A DNA stretch of 56,959 bases, from NCBI RefSeq assembly GCF_018614955.1, contig NZ_JAGGNV010000063.1:1-56959 (forward strand), in the 5' to 3' direction. Shown one piece after another: positions 7,537-16,306 of the stretch. Under the pieces are notes generated by a model. It was not told where the DNA came from, searched no databases, and saw only the letters and a program-made list of their open reading frames with translations. Position 1 is the stretch's first letter, and every line of letters begins with the position of its first letter. The translations under genes and the position numbers were made by a program. This DNA is from Variovorax paradoxus. GTDB lineage: Bacteria; Pseudomonadota; Gammaproteobacteria; Burkholderiales; Burkholderiaceae_C.

Positions 7537-8166
7537 CTACTCGTCACATGCTGCGATTGCACTCAATGCGGCTTCGCGCCGCATGACAGCGGCGTACTTC
7601 TGCTCCATATCGAAGAGGCTGGACTCATGTGGCCCAAGGGCGCGGTCCCCAACGCAGTCGGACACGACCAAAGGCCGGAAGCCGTACGACATCGCATCGA
7701 CGACGCTGGCTCTGACGCAGCCGCTGGTTACTGAGCCGGCGACGAGCAGTGTCTGAACCCCGCGCTGCGCCAGCCATGCGGCCAGCGGGGTTCCGAAGAA
7801 GGCCGAGGGCACCGTCTTGCGAACGACCAACTCGCCTGCGTGCGGCGAAAGCTGCGGCACGATCGCACTGTTCGGCGCGCGTTCCTTGAGACTGAGCATG
7901 CCCGGCACCTTCATCGAAAAGATGTTGTGGTCGGAGTCGTCGTCGGCAAACACGATTCGACTATGGGCAATCACCCAGCCACGTTCGCGAGCGGCCCCAA
8001 GCAGCGGCACAGTGTTCGCAATGGCCTCGGCAATGTTGCCGCCGCCAAAAACCTGCGCATCGGCGAAACCGTTGACGAAGTCGACGATGAGGAGCCCAAA
8101 TGGCCCGCGCAAAGGCAGCGAGGCGCCGAAGCCCTGACGTTCATAGGTCTGGATCTCAGCATGCAT
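7537..8166 (-). CDS. picF: maleamate amidohydrolase (PicF/NicF type)
   Basis: A 209-residue cysteine hydrolase of the isochorismatase-like superfamily that deamidates maleamate to maleate and ammonia in the cytoplasm. The catalytic triad is visible: D29 in LLIVDFVNGFAD, K117 in VVRKTVPSAFFG and C150 in GSVTSGCVRAS. NicF-typical blocks include FGGGNI and DCVGDRALGPHE. It is the last gene of the leftward operon and overlaps the 3' end of the dioxygenase gene by 11 bp. The nicotinate pathway has the same enzyme (NicF); the neighbours here favour the picolinate pathway. Confidence 0.9.
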   Translation of the reverse strand: MHAEIQTYERQGFGASLPLRGPFGLLIVDFVNGFADAQVFGGGNIAEAIANTVPLLGAARERGWVIAHSRIVFADDDSDHNIFSMKVPGMLSLKERAPNSAIVPQLSPHAGELVVRKTVPSAFFGTPLAAWLAQRGVQTLLVAGSVTSGCVRASVVDAMSYGFRPLVVSDCVGDRALGPHESSLFDMEQKYAAVMRREAALSAIAACDE

Positions 8167-9211
8167 CGTCGATCCCCTTGCCGTCCATCACCTTGCCTTG
8201 GCGCACCACGTGTTCGCCGTCCAGCCGCACGGTGCAGCGGCGCAGCGAGATATCGATATGGCAGGCCGTCGTGCGCTGGCCGCCTGCTTCGTTGTTCGGC
8301 CCGAGCGAGAACAGGAAGTTGCCTTCGTAGGCGCGCGCATCCATGCCGATCGAGGCCTCGCGATCGTAGAGACCCAGCGTCGACCAGCGCGCGCGCGGCT
8401 GCAGGCCCCAGCCGATGTGCGAGATCGCATAGGCCTCGGGGTCGCGAAACGACGCCATGTAGTCGCTGAGGAGCTCGGCGTCCAACCCACCCTCGATCGT
8501 CGTCGCGTAGCCCTTCTCAACCGTGAGCACGATGCGGTCCGCGACGTACGACTTTTGCGGCAGCAGGATGTCGCCGCGGTCGATCACGATGCGGCCGCTG
8601 GCGCCGCCTTCGTCTGGAAAGGTCAGCACGAAGCCGCTGGGCCAGTGGTCCCAGCGCCCGGGCTCGTCGACGAAGCCGTATTCGCTGATCGCGGGGAATT
8701 GGCCGAGCGGGCAGCGCAGGTCGGTGCCGGCGTCAGACACCACGTGCATCTCCTTCGCGCGTGCGAACTTTTCGGCGGCGGCCTTGACGCGGATTCGATC
8801 GGCCTCGGTCGGCAGCATGCGCACCAGCACCTCGGGCGGCTCGACCGCGAGCAGAATCTTGGTGCCCGAGGCCAGCACCTCGTGCTGCTCGGGCGAGAAG
8901 AGCAGCGTCATCAGGTCGAGCACCAGGTCGCTGGCCTTCAGGGCCGCGATCGCGGCCCGGTTGCCGGTCAGCGGCGTGGTGCCGAGGTAGGCCAAGCTGT
9001 CGCGGCTCAGCGACTTCTCGGCGTTGACGGGCGGCAGGTCGAGCCGGTTGACGATCGCGCCCATGGCCTGCGCCGCCACCAGCGCGCACGAGAGCGTCTG
9101 TGGATGCGTGGCGGCGCTGGTCAGCACGGTCACGGTCTGGCCAGGCTGCAATTTCGAGAGCGTCAGTACCTGGTTCCAGGCGCCGATCAATTGATGGTCA
9201 CTGACCGGCAT
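8156..9211 (-). CDS. picD: 2,5-dihydroxypyridine 5,6-dioxygenase (PicD/NicX type)
   Basis: A 351-residue non-heme Fe(II) ring-cleavage enzyme converting 2,5-dihydroxypyridine plus O2 to N-formylmaleamate. Its iron ligands appear at exactly the positions known for NicX: E177 (AISEYGF), H265 (AISHIGWG), H318 and D320 (ACHIDIS). The M29-like N-terminal fold is full length. It overlaps the deformylase gene upstream by 14 bp and the amidohydrolase downstream by 11 bp, so the operon is tightly coupled. This is one of the most secure assignments in the window. Confidence 0.94.
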   Translation of the reverse strand: MPVSDHQLIGAWNQVLTLSKLQPGQTVTVLTSAATHPQTLSCALVAAQAMGAIVNRLDLPPVNAEKSLSRDSLAYLGTTPLTGNRAAIAALKASDLVLDLMTLLFSPEQHEVLASGTKILLAVEPPEVLVRMLPTEADRIRVKAAAEKFARAKEMHVVSDAGTDLRCPLGQFPAISEYGFVDEPGRWDHWPSGFVLTFPDEGGASGRIVIDRGDILLPQKSYVADRIVLTVEKGYATTIEGGLDAELLSDYMASFRDPEAYAISHIGWGLQPRARWSTLGLYDREASIGMDARAYEGNFLFSLGPNNEAGGQRTTACHIDISLRRCTVRLDGEHVVRQGKVMDGKGIDDAC

Positions 9212-10034
9212 GGGCTTCTCCTTGAATCGGAACGCCGAGGAAATCGCCGAAGGCGCGGTAGAAGCCGGGTTCGTCGTCCCACGGGATCATGTGGCCGGCG
9301 TTCGGCACGTGCGCGACTTGCATTGCGGGCAACAGCTGCTGCATCTCTGCGAGCTCGGCCGCGCGGATGACATCGCCGCGGCCGGCTGCCATCAAGAGCG
9401 TCGGCGCCTTGACGTGCGGCAGGTCGGCATGGATGTCGTCCTGGTGGAAGCTGTCGTAGGTGGCCACGATCGCGCGTTCGTCGCAGGTATGCAGCCATTC
9501 GGAGCGCAGACGCAGCTGCGCGTCGGTCCAGGCCGGCGAGAAGGGGCGCAGGGCTTCGATGCCGGCGCCTTCGCGCATCAGGCGGATCGAGTCGATGTAC
9601 CAATTCAGTTGGGCCGGGTAGGGGCGTCGCCCCGGACCCGAAACCGGCGGATCGATCAGCACAAGCCGTTCGAGGCCGTGCGCATGATGGCGCGCCGTGC
9701 GGATGCCGATGCGCGCGCCCATCGAATGGCCGACCAGCGCATAGCCGTCCAGATCCAGTGCTTCGGCGAAGGCGCCGACATCGGCCGCGCAGGCGTCGAG
9801 CCCGTAATCGAGTGCGTCCGAGGCTTCCGAGAGGCCGCGGCCGCGGGCGTCGAGCACATAGGTGTCGAAGCGGTGTCCGAACTGCTCGGCGACGAAGCCC
9901 CAGGTCACGGCCGGACTCGTGATGCCCGGGACCAGGACCACCGGCCGGCCCCGGCCGCCGTAGCGCAGGTAGTGCTGGCGGATGCCGTTGGCGCGCACAT
10001 TCGCGCCATAGAGGAAGGTGCTGCTGTTCGTCAT
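9198..10034 (-). CDS. picE: N-formylmaleamate deformylase (PicE/NicD type)
   Basis: A 278-residue alpha/beta-hydrolase that removes formate from N-formylmaleamate to give maleamate. The nucleophile is S104 in LVGHSMGARIGIRT, the acid is likely the Asp in LVLIDPPVSG, and the His is in VPNAGHMIPWD. The oxyanion segment is VLVPGITSPAVTWG. The true ATG is at 10034 (MTNSSTFLYG); the longer in-frame reading continues through the isomerase gene out of its frame and is not coding. The gap to the isomerase stop is 11 bp. Its position next to the ring-cleavage dioxygenase fixes its role. Confidence 0.92.
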   Translation of the reverse strand: MTNSSTFLYGANVRANGIRQHYLRYGGRGRPVVLVPGITSPAVTWGFVAEQFGHRFDTYVLDARGRGLSEASDALDYGLDACAADVGAFAEALDLDGYALVGHSMGARIGIRTARHHAHGLERLVLIDPPVSGPGRRPYPAQLNWYIDSIRLMREGAGIEALRPFSPAWTDAQLRLRSEWLHTCDERAIVATYDSFHQDDIHADLPHVKAPTLLMAAGRGDVIRAAELAEMQQLLPAMQVAHVPNAGHMIPWDDEPGFYRAFGDFLGVPIQGEAHAGQ

Positions 10035-10045
10035 GCTGCGTTTTC

Positions 10046-10801
10046 TCAATAGGCGCCGGACAGCAGGGCACCCGCACCCGGTACCACCGGCTCGAGGTCG
10101 AGCGCCTTCAGCATCGCGTAGGTGGTCGCGATGGCGGCGGTCACGACCGGCTTGCCGGTCATGGCCTCGACCTTGGCCACCGAGGGCAGCGAAGGCATCT
10201 GCACGCAGGCCGACAGCACGATCGCGTCGACGTCGCGCGTGTTCATGCCTGCGACGATGCCAGGCAGGCGCGCCGGATCGTGGCGGCCGACTTCGAGGTT
10301 GTCGGCGATCTCGAGCGCGCGCCAGTCGACCACCTCGTAGCCTTCGTTGCGGATGTAGTCGACCACCAGCTCGGTGAGCGGCAACATGTACGGCGCTACC
10401 AGGGCGATGCGCTTGGCGCCGATCACCTTCAGCGCATCGACCAGCGCGCCGGCGCTGGTCACTACCGGCGCGTTGCCCCCGTTCTCCTCGGTACGACCGC
10501 GCAGCCGCTGCTCGGAACTGCGGTGGTAGCCATGGCCCATCGCCATGATCGCGACCAGGCAGGCATAGCCGAGCACGTCGACGCGCGCATCGCTCAGCTC
10601 GAGCGCGCAGCGGTCGGATTCGGCGTTCATCGCGGCCAGCTCGTCCTTCTTGACCGTCTTCATGCGCATGCGGCTCGAGTGGAAGGTGAAGCGCTCGGGC
10701 CGCACCAGCTGGCGCGCGGTCAGCATGGCGGGAATCTCGGTCTCCATGGTGGTGTTCGAGCTCGGCACGATCTGGCCGATGCGGTAGCTTGTCTTGGGCA
10801 T
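10046..10801 (-). CDS. picG: maleate cis-trans isomerase (PicG/NicE type)
   Basis: A 251-residue member of the Asp/Glu racemase superfamily, converting maleate to fumarate, the entry point to the TCA cycle. The two catalytic cysteines are C81 (GYACLVAIMAMGHG) and C199 (VLSACVQMPS). The N-terminus IGQIVPSSNTTMETEIPAML is the family signature for binding the carboxylates. It lies 36 bp after the decarboxylase gene and 11 bp before the deformylase gene. Confidence 0.93.
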   Translation of the reverse strand: MPKTSYRIGQIVPSSNTTMETEIPAMLTARQLVRPERFTFHSSRMRMKTVKKDELAAMNAESDRCALELSDARVDVLGYACLVAIMAMGHGYHRSSEQRLRGRTEENGGNAPVVTSAGALVDALKVIGAKRIALVAPYMLPLTELVVDYIRNEGYEVVDWRALEIADNLEVGRHDPARLPGIVAGMNTRDVDAIVLSACVQMPSLPSVAKVEAMTGKPVVTAAIATTYAMLKALDLEPVVPGAGALLSGAY

Positions 10802-10837
10802 GGTGGGCTCCGTCGTTGAGTGAATTGGAAAGAAGGC

Positions 10838-11809
10838 TCAGGCCGTGTTCAGCTTGAACAGGCGCTCGGCATTGCCGTGACACACGAGCGCGCGCGTGCG
10901 TTCGTCGAGCGGCGCGGTCTCGATGAACTCGGCCGCGGTTGCCGTCGATTCATAGGGGTAGTCGACCGAGAACATCACGGCCTCGGCGCCCATCTCGCCG
11001 ATCGCGCCGGCCAGCGTCGCGTGCGAGCAGACGCCGGAGGTGGTGATCACGATGTTGCTGCCGATGTATTCGGAAGGTGCGCGTCGCAGCGTGAGTCCGT
11101 GCGGGTAGGCGGCGAATCGGCTGTCGAAGCGCCAGCGCTGGAAGGGCAGGCCTTCGCCCATGTGGCCGAGGACCAGCGTGAGGCGCGGGAAGCGGTCGAA
11201 CACGCCGCCGAACAGGAGCCGCAGCGCGTGCGTCGCGGTCTCCACGTTCCATCCCCACGCCGCGCCGTGCAGTTCCGGGTGCCCGGCGAAAGAGGCCGGG
11301 ATCGACGGCAAGTCGATCGGGTGCAGGTAGAGCGGGACGTCGAGCGCCTGCATGCGTTCCCAGAACTGGTCGTAGGCCGGGTCGTCGTAGTAGGTGCCTT
11401 GCGTGTGGCCGTTGACCAGCGCGCCCTTGAAGCCGAGCTGAACGACCGCGCGCTCGAGTTCGTCGGCGGCCGCCTTCGGGTCCTGCATCGGCAGCGCGGC
11501 GAAGCCGGCGTAGCGTGTCGGGCGGCGCGCGACGCGCTCGGCGAGGAAGTCGTTGTTCATCTTCGCGCCGTCGATGGCGCTGGCCAGGTCCGTCTCGCCC
11601 TGCACGCCCGGGCCGGTCTGCGACAGGATCACCAGGTCGATGCCTGCGCGATCCATCTCGGCGAGCCGCAGCTCATCGAAATCCGTGAGCCGGCGCGAAA
11701 GCTCCGTGTACACGGCCGGGTCGATGTGTTGCATGAAGCTCTTCGAATAGCGCTCGAAGCCGGGCGCCATGAAATGCTCTTCCAGTGCGATCTTGCGAAT
11801 CCTCGTCAT
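10838..11809 (-). CDS. picC: amidohydrolase-family decarboxylase, probable 3,6-dihydroxypicolinate decarboxylase (PicC)
   Basis: A 323-residue metal-dependent decarboxylase of the amidohydrolase-2 (ACMSD) family. Expected ligands are visible: E10/E11 and H12 in IALEEHF, H163 in LYLHPIDLP, H216 in LVLGHMGEG and D283 in SVDYPYES. Relatives decarboxylate ortho-hydroxylated aromatic acids such as 2,3-dihydroxybenzoate and gamma-resorcylate. Between a ring hydroxylase and a 2,5-dihydroxypyridine dioxygenase, the natural role is 3,6-dihydroxypicolinate to 2,5-dihydroxypyridine. The nicotinate pathway has no such step, so this gene distinguishes the island as a picolinate one. Confidence 0.85.
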   Translation of the reverse strand: MTRIRKIALEEHFMAPGFERYSKSFMQHIDPAVYTELSRRLTDFDELRLAEMDRAGIDLVILSQTGPGVQGETDLASAIDGAKMNNDFLAERVARRPTRYAGFAALPMQDPKAAADELERAVVQLGFKGALVNGHTQGTYYDDPAYDQFWERMQALDVPLYLHPIDLPSIPASFAGHPELHGAAWGWNVETATHALRLLFGGVFDRFPRLTLVLGHMGEGLPFQRWRFDSRFAAYPHGLTLRRAPSEYIGSNIVITTSGVCSHATLAGAIGEMGAEAVMFSVDYPYESTATAAEFIETAPLDERTRALVCHGNAERLFKLNTA

Positions 11810-11854
11810 TGAACAAACTCCAGGTGTGAAACAAAGGTGGGCTGGTGTCGCGAT

Positions 11855-12595
11855 CTACAGATCGAAGAGCAGCACTTCGGTGTCGGGTGCCTCTGCCGCG
11901 ACGGCGAGCGCGTCGTGGTGCGTGAAGCGAAGGGCGTCGCCCGCGTGCAGCAGCACGCCGGGATCGACTCGGAGCTCGCCCGCCACCACGTGCAGGTAGC
12001 CGAGACGGTGCTCCTCGAGCCCGTAGCCCAGCGACATGCCCTGCCTCAGGCGGCTCACGAAGAGCCGCGCGTCCTGGCCGACCGTGGCCGAACCCTCGCG
12101 CCCGTCGGGCGAGGCGATCAGGCACCAGCGGTCGCGCTTGCTGTTCTCGTCGATGCGCACCAGCTCGCAGCCGGGGCTCGCGCCGCGGTCGCGCGGGTAG
12201 AGCCAGATCTGCAGGTGCCGCTCGGGCTCGGTGTCGGATGCATTCATCTCCGCGTGCGCGACGCCGGCGCCGGCGCTCATGCGATGCAGTTCGCCGGGAC
12301 CGAAAACGTAGTCGTTGCCGAGGCTGTCGGTGTGATGGATGCGCCCGTTGATCGGGTAGGTGAGGCTCTCGATGTCGCGATGGCCGTGCCATGCGAAGCC
12401 GCGCCCCGGCGCGACCCAGTCGTCGTTGAGCGCGCGCAGCGATCCCCAGTGCGTGTGGTTGGGATCGCGGTAGTCGCCGAAGGAAAAGCTGAAGCGCGCC
12501 TGCAGCCAATCGGTCTCCTGGGTGCCGCGCTGATGGGCGCGCCGGATGCGGCTTTCGGGGATCGCGCTAGGAGGAGAAAGGGTCTGCGGGTGCAT
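11855..12595 (-). CDS. pirin-family (YhhW-like) bicupin protein
   Basis: A 246-residue bicupin with the pirin metal site in the first domain: FAWHGHRDIESLTY and MSAGAGVAHAEMN give the His/His/His/Glu pattern. Some pirins oxidise flavonols such as quercetin; many have unknown substrates. It is the first gene of the leftward operon, 45 bp ahead of the decarboxylase gene. It is not one of the named enzymes of the picolinate pathway. It may protect against or repair reactive dihydroxypyridine intermediates, which is speculation from context. Confidence 0.85.
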   Translation of the reverse strand: MHPQTLSPPSAIPESRIRRAHQRGTQETDWLQARFSFSFGDYRDPNHTHWGSLRALNDDWVAPGRGFAWHGHRDIESLTYPINGRIHHTDSLGNDYVFGPGELHRMSAGAGVAHAEMNASDTEPERHLQIWLYPRDRGASPGCELVRIDENSKRDRWCLIASPDGREGSATVGQDARLFVSRLRQGMSLGYGLEEHRLGYLHVVAGELRVDPGVLLHAGDALRFTHHDALAVAAEAPDTEVLLFDL

Positions 12596-12604
12596 CGCGT
12601 CGCT

Positions 12605-12618
12605 ACAATGATCAGTGT
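12605..12618. promoter_or_regulatory. candidate PicR operator overlapping the picR -10 box
   Basis: ACAATGATCAGTGT is a near-perfect palindrome made of two abutting half-sites, ACAATGA and TCAGTGT. The same half-sites recur, spaced 10 bp apart, at 16630-16657. TACAAT (12604-12609), a likely -10 box for picR, is overlapped by it. The site lies between the divergent pirin and picR genes, so occupation could shut both promoters. Confidence 0.5.
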
Positions 12619-12637
12619 GCTTACAAAAGGGGTTCAG

Positions 12638-13171
12638 GTGGCATCCAGGCAGCGTCGATCAACGCGCGAGACCGCAATTCAAGAGCCCGAACTGGAGATG
12701 ACCACCGTCGATCCGGCGAAGGAGCTGCTCTTTGCACGGCCCGGTTTTCTGGTTCGGCGCCTGCATCAGATTCACTACGCGTTGTTCTTCGAAGAGTGCA
12801 AGTCGCAGAACGTGACGCCCGTGCAGTACGGCATCCTCACCGCGGTTTCCGTGCTGCCCGATCTCGACCAGACCTCGCTGGGCCAGGAGGTCGGCCTCGA
12901 CCGCACGACCACCGCCGACGTGGTCAAGCGCCTGGAAGACCGCGGCCTGGTCGAACGCCGCACCAACCCTGCCGACAAGCGCACGCGCCACGTGCGCTTG
13001 ACGGAAGAGGGCCGCAAGGTGGTCGAGTCGCTGCGTGGCGGCATGGCGCGCGCGCAGGAGCGCTTGCTGGAGCCGCTGCGACCTGCCGAGCGCACCATGC
13101 TCATGGACCTGATGCGCATCCTGGTCGAGGCCAACAACCAGTACAGCCGTACCGTGCTGCGCACGATTTGA
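12638..13171 (+). CDS. picR: MarR-family regulator of the picolinate genes (PicR)
   Basis: About 177 residues. A winged-helix MarR core is clear: LTAVSVLPDLDQTSLGQEVG is followed by LDRTTTADVVKRLEDRGLVE (recognition helix) and NPADKRTRHVRLTEEGRKVV (wing). I chose the GTG at 12638, preceded by AAAGGGG at 5 nt. An ATG at 12698 (MTTVDPAKELL) would also keep the whole domain, whereas the ATG at 12608 overlaps the likely -10 box. It is divergent from the pirin-picCGEDF operon and convergent with the Rieske operon. In Alcaligenes, PicR is a repressor released by 6-hydroxypicolinate; the same is inferred here. Confidence 0.87.
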   Translation: MASRQRRSTRETAIQEPELEMTTVDPAKELLFARPGFLVRRLHQIHYALFFEECKSQNVTPVQYGILTAVSVLPDLDQTSLGQEVGLDRTTTADVVKRLEDRGLVERRTNPADKRTRHVRLTEEGRKVVESLRGGMARAQERLLEPLRPAERTMLMDLMRILVEANNQYSRTVLRTI

Positions 13172-13182
13172 CACCACCCTGA

Positions 13183-13707
13183 TCACAGCGGGTACACCAG
13201 GTCGTTGGCGATGATCGTGGTGTCGTAGATCGCCTGGCGTTCCTTCAGCAGCATGGCGCCATCGACGCGCACGAAGCGGTCGTAGTAGGTGCCGGCCATG
13301 TGGATCGTGCTCGGACCTTCCACCAGGGTCTGCAGCAGCAGGAAGTTGGCCTGCGCTGCGATCTCGCCATCTGCCGATTCCGAAGTGACGCGCGTGTTCG
13401 TCACCAGGTGCAGGTTGTAGCGCGGCGCGAACATCTGCGTGCGGGCGATTGCGACGGCGCGGTCGTGCATCATGTTGCGACCCTGCGCATACACGAGGCC
13501 GACCGGCAGGCCGAGCTCGGCGTTCTCGCGCGCGGTGACGCGGTAGATGCCGTCTTCCGCGAAGAACGCGGGCCAGGCCTCGACCTGGCCGGCATCGAGC
13601 ACGGCGCAGTACTCGCTGTTGAAGTCTTCGATCTCGTGGCGCAGCGCGATGGCGCGGGCGGCGTCGATGCCGCGTTCGCGGTAGAGGGTGCGGGTCGAGG
13701 GCTTCAT
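13183..13707 (-). CDS. Rieske ring-hydroxylating oxygenase, beta subunit (PicB component)
   Basis: A 174-residue SnoaL/NTF2-like small subunit: the N-terminal IALRHEIEDFNSEYCAVLD and WPAFFAEDGIYRV, and the terminal LLKERQAIYDTTII, are typical of ring-hydroxylating dioxygenase beta subunits. It has no cofactor and stabilises the alpha3beta3 assembly. It is last in the leftward Rieske operon, 4 bp after the alpha-subunit stop, and convergent with picR. In the picolinate pathway this complex would 3-hydroxylate 6-hydroxypicolinate. Confidence 0.88.
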   Translation of the reverse strand: MKPSTRTLYRERGIDAARAIALRHEIEDFNSEYCAVLDAGQVEAWPAFFAEDGIYRVTARENAELGLPVGLVYAQGRNMMHDRAVAIARTQMFAPRYNLHLVTNTRVTSESADGEIAAQANFLLLQTLVEGPSTIHMAGTYYDRFVRVDGAMLLKERQAIYDTTIIANDLVYPL

Positions 13708-13711
13708 GGCT

Positions 13712-15001
13712 TCAGAACCCCATCACTTCGCGGTAGTAGCTGTACATCGCGCGGATCGATGCTTCCGAGATCAGCGACTTGGTCGTGCCCGCGTGGTTCG
13801 AATCGAGCTTCAGCACGTTGCGGTCGGTGCTGGAGCGGCGTACGCCTTCCTGCACGAACTTCATCGCCTCGTTGTCCTCCAGGCCGAGGAAGCCGGCCGG
13901 GCCCATGAGGTTGCCCTGGCGCAGGCGGTGCTGCTCCATCTCCTCGGTGTCGTCCTCATAGCCGAACATGGTCCACAGCATCAGCATGCTGTTCGGGCCG
14001 TTGGGCACGATCTGCCGCACGCCCAGCGTGTTCATCTCGCGCTGCACCACCAGGTTGGGCCAGATGGTCTGCATCGTCACCGACCAGGGTGAATCGAACT
14101 CCTTCACGAAGTCGAGGAAGCGGTCGTCGCGCAGGCGCATGCCCTCGTGGAAGGAGCGCATCTCCTTCTTGTTCTCGTCGCTGACGGCGGCGTACTTGTC
14201 CTCCTTCTTGGCCGAAGCCATGGTGCCGTGGCGGCCGTGCGCCGGGTCGGTGATCATCGCGGCGTCGTTGCCCGCGACCAGCAGGCCGAACACCACGAGG
14301 AAGGAGTGCAGCAGCGTCGCGTGGTACGGGTCCTTCAGGTTCTCGTGATACATCTTCCAGTTGCACGGCAGTTCGTTCTTGTAGTAGCCGTGCACCTTCA
14401 GCCGCTTGCCGTTGAATACGACATCGAAGTCCTTCAGGATCTCCGGCGTGAGGTACTCCTCCAGCGATTCCATGTCGCTCGCGTAGGAGGCGAAGATGAC
14501 GCCGTTGCGCGTGGTCACGTGCAGCTTCAAGAGGCCGTGGTCCTCGTTGCGGAAGTCCTTCGGCATGCCGCCCTCGCGGTTGACGCCGCGCTTGAAGGGC
14601 ACGCCCTGCAAGTTGCCCTTGAGGTCGTAGGACCACTGGTGGTACGGGCAGACGAACTCGGTGGTGTTGCCCTGGCCGTGGCGGCAGAACTCCGCGCCGC
14701 GGTGAGCGCAACGGTTCTCGAACACGTTGATCGAGCCGTCCGCGGCGCGTGCGACTACCACCGGCGTGGCGCCGACGTACGAACGCTTGAAGTCGCCGGT
14801 GTTCGGGATCTCCGCCTCGAGTGCGACGAAGTTCCAGGAGGGCCCGCGGAAGATCTTTTCCATCTCCCGGTCGTAGACCGCCTCACTGGTGTAGACCCAG
14901 TCGGGGATGAAGTGCAGGGCGTCTTCGGGCCATTGGCAGGCGGCCAGTGCCGCGTCCTTGGCGCTCGGGGTCCGGTTGATGACCGCGTGGGTGCTGTACA
15001 T
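13712..15001 (-). CDS. Rieske ring-hydroxylating oxygenase, alpha subunit (PicB component)
   Basis: A 429-residue catalytic subunit. Rieske ligands are C98/H100 (NRCAHRGAEF) and C118/H121 (VCPYHQWSYD). The mononuclear iron site is D224, H227 and H232 in NLKDPYHATLLH. Internal blocks such as GVPFKRGVNREGG resemble the anthranilate dioxygenase/salicylate 5-hydroxylase group, which fits single hydroxylation of an aromatic carboxylate. The start at 15001 has GGAG 5 nt upstream. Proposed reaction: 6-hydroxypicolinate to 3,6-dihydroxypicolinate with O2 and electrons from the reductase and ferredoxin encoded upstream. Confidence 0.88.
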   Translation of the reverse strand: MYSTHAVINRTPSAKDAALAACQWPEDALHFIPDWVYTSEAVYDREMEKIFRGPSWNFVALEAEIPNTGDFKRSYVGATPVVVARAADGSINVFENRCAHRGAEFCRHGQGNTTEFVCPYHQWSYDLKGNLQGVPFKRGVNREGGMPKDFRNEDHGLLKLHVTTRNGVIFASYASDMESLEEYLTPEILKDFDVVFNGKRLKVHGYYKNELPCNWKMYHENLKDPYHATLLHSFLVVFGLLVAGNDAAMITDPAHGRHGTMASAKKEDKYAAVSDENKKEMRSFHEGMRLRDDRFLDFVKEFDSPWSVTMQTIWPNLVVQREMNTLGVRQIVPNGPNSMLMLWTMFGYEDDTEEMEQHRLRQGNLMGPAGFLGLEDNEAMKFVQEGVRRSSTDRNVLKLDSNHAGTTKSLISEASIRAMYSYYREVMGF

Positions 15002-15012
15002 GGGGGCTCCAG

Positions 15013-16302
15013 TCAAGAGAGTGAAGGGGCGGCAGCGGCGGCGATGGTGTCGCGCACCGCTTGCCGCAACGGGATCGAGGTGTCGCGCAGCAGCGCGGCG
15101 TCGCAAGACGTGCGCTGCTCGACCAGCGCGCGCAGCTGGCGCAGGTCGCCGCCGGCATTGACCGCGATGGCGTGGCATAGCCGGCTTTCGCCGTCGAAGC
15201 CGAGCAAGAGGAATTTCGGTGCCATGTCGTCCGTCGCCTGCGGCCCGCGCAGGCGATAGGCCAGCCCGGCGGCCGGCATGCCCAGCATCTGCACATTGCA
15301 GCCGAACTGGTCGGTCCAGAACCAGGGCGTGGCGGCGGACTCGGTGGCCACGCCCAGCATCGCGGCGGCCGAGATGCGCGCCTGCTCGTTCGCGCTCTGC
15401 CAGGATTCGAGCCGGATCTCCTCGCCGAAGAGGGGCTGGAACTGGCTCGTGCAGTCGCCGGCGGCAAAGATGTGCGCTGCGCTGGTGCGGCATTGCGCAT
15501 CGATGCGGATGCCGCCATTGGCCGGGTGCAGTTCGAGCCCGCTCGCCCGGGCCAGCGCGACTTCGGGCACGAGTCCGATGGCGGCCACGAGCAGCGGGGC
15601 ATTCAGCTGCCTTCCGTCCTCGAGCGCGATCGCGACGCCGTCAGCGTGCGGCGTGATCGATGCGGGGCGGACGCCGAGCCGCAATTCGATGCCGGCATGG
15701 CGTACACGCTGTCCCAGCCAGTCCGAGAACACGGGCGGCACCGCGCGCGGCAGCACGCGCTCTGCGCTTTCGAGCACGGTCACCTCGAGACCCATGCCAC
15801 GCGCGGTGGAGGCGATTTCGAGCCCGAGGAATCCGGCGCCCAGCACCACCATCGAGGCATGCTGCCGCATCGCCTCGCGCAGCGCCTGCGCGTCGGCCAG
15901 CGTTCGGATGGCGTGGACGCGCGGCGTGCCCTCGGCCAGGCCGGGGAGGGTGCGTGCCTTGCCACCGGTAGCGAGCAGACAGCGGCTGAAGGCGAGCGCC
16001 TCGCCGTCGCTGCAGTGCGCGATCGAACGCGCCGCATCGATCGACGTGACCTCGGTGCCGAGCCGCAGCTCGATCGAGCGCTCGCCGTGGAAGCCCGCGG
16101 GGTGGATGCCGATGCGCTCGTCCATCGCCGCATCCGACAGCACCGCCTTCGACAGCGGCGGTCGTTCGTAGGGCAGGGGCCGTTCGTTGCCGACCATCAC
16201 GATGCGGCCCGTATGGCCGAAGGCGCGCAGTGCCGCGGCAGCGGTCGCGCCGGCCTGGCCGGCACCGACGATGAGGATGGGGGCGTCGTGCGACATCGCC
16301 AT
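15013..16302 (-). CDS. FAD-dependent ferredoxin reductase (PicB component)
   Basis: About 429 residues with two dinucleotide-binding motifs: ILIVGAGQAGATAA near the N-terminus (FAD) and MVVLGAGFLGLEIA in the middle (NADH), plus the FAD-contacting HIFAAGDCTSQF. This is the NagAa/BphA4-like reductase type that passes electrons from NADH to a Rieske ferredoxin. Three in-frame ATGs lie at 16314, 16302 and 16296. I chose 16302 (MAMSHDAP), 4 bp after the ferredoxin stop; the choice is not firm. The alpha-subunit gene follows after 11 bp. Confidence 0.88.
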   Translation of the reverse strand: MAMSHDAPILIVGAGQAGATAAAALRAFGHTGRIVMVGNERPLPYERPPLSKAVLSDAAMDERIGIHPAGFHGERSIELRLGTEVTSIDAARSIAHCSDGEALAFSRCLLATGGKARTLPGLAEGTPRVHAIRTLADAQALREAMRQHASMVVLGAGFLGLEIASTARGMGLEVTVLESAERVLPRAVPPVFSDWLGQRVRHAGIELRLGVRPASITPHADGVAIALEDGRQLNAPLLVAAIGLVPEVALARASGLELHPANGGIRIDAQCRTSAAHIFAAGDCTSQFQPLFGEEIRLESWQSANEQARISAAAMLGVATESAATPWFWTDQFGCNVQMLGMPAAGLAYRLRGPQATDDMAPKFLLLGFDGESRLCHAIAVNAGGDLRQLRALVEQRTSCDAALLRDTSIPLRQAVRDTIAAAAAPSLS

Positions 16303-16306
16303 CGGC

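Noticed and set aside
7537..12595. Calling the island a nicotinate (nic) cluster
   Set aside because: The lower enzymes are shared by both pathways, but the amidohydrolase-family decarboxylase and the Rieske complex are expected for picolinate and not for nicotinate.
12608..12637. ATG at 12608 as the picR start
   Set aside because: It overlaps the likely -10 box TACAAT, so it would precede the transcript. The GTG at 12638 has a better ribosome-binding site.
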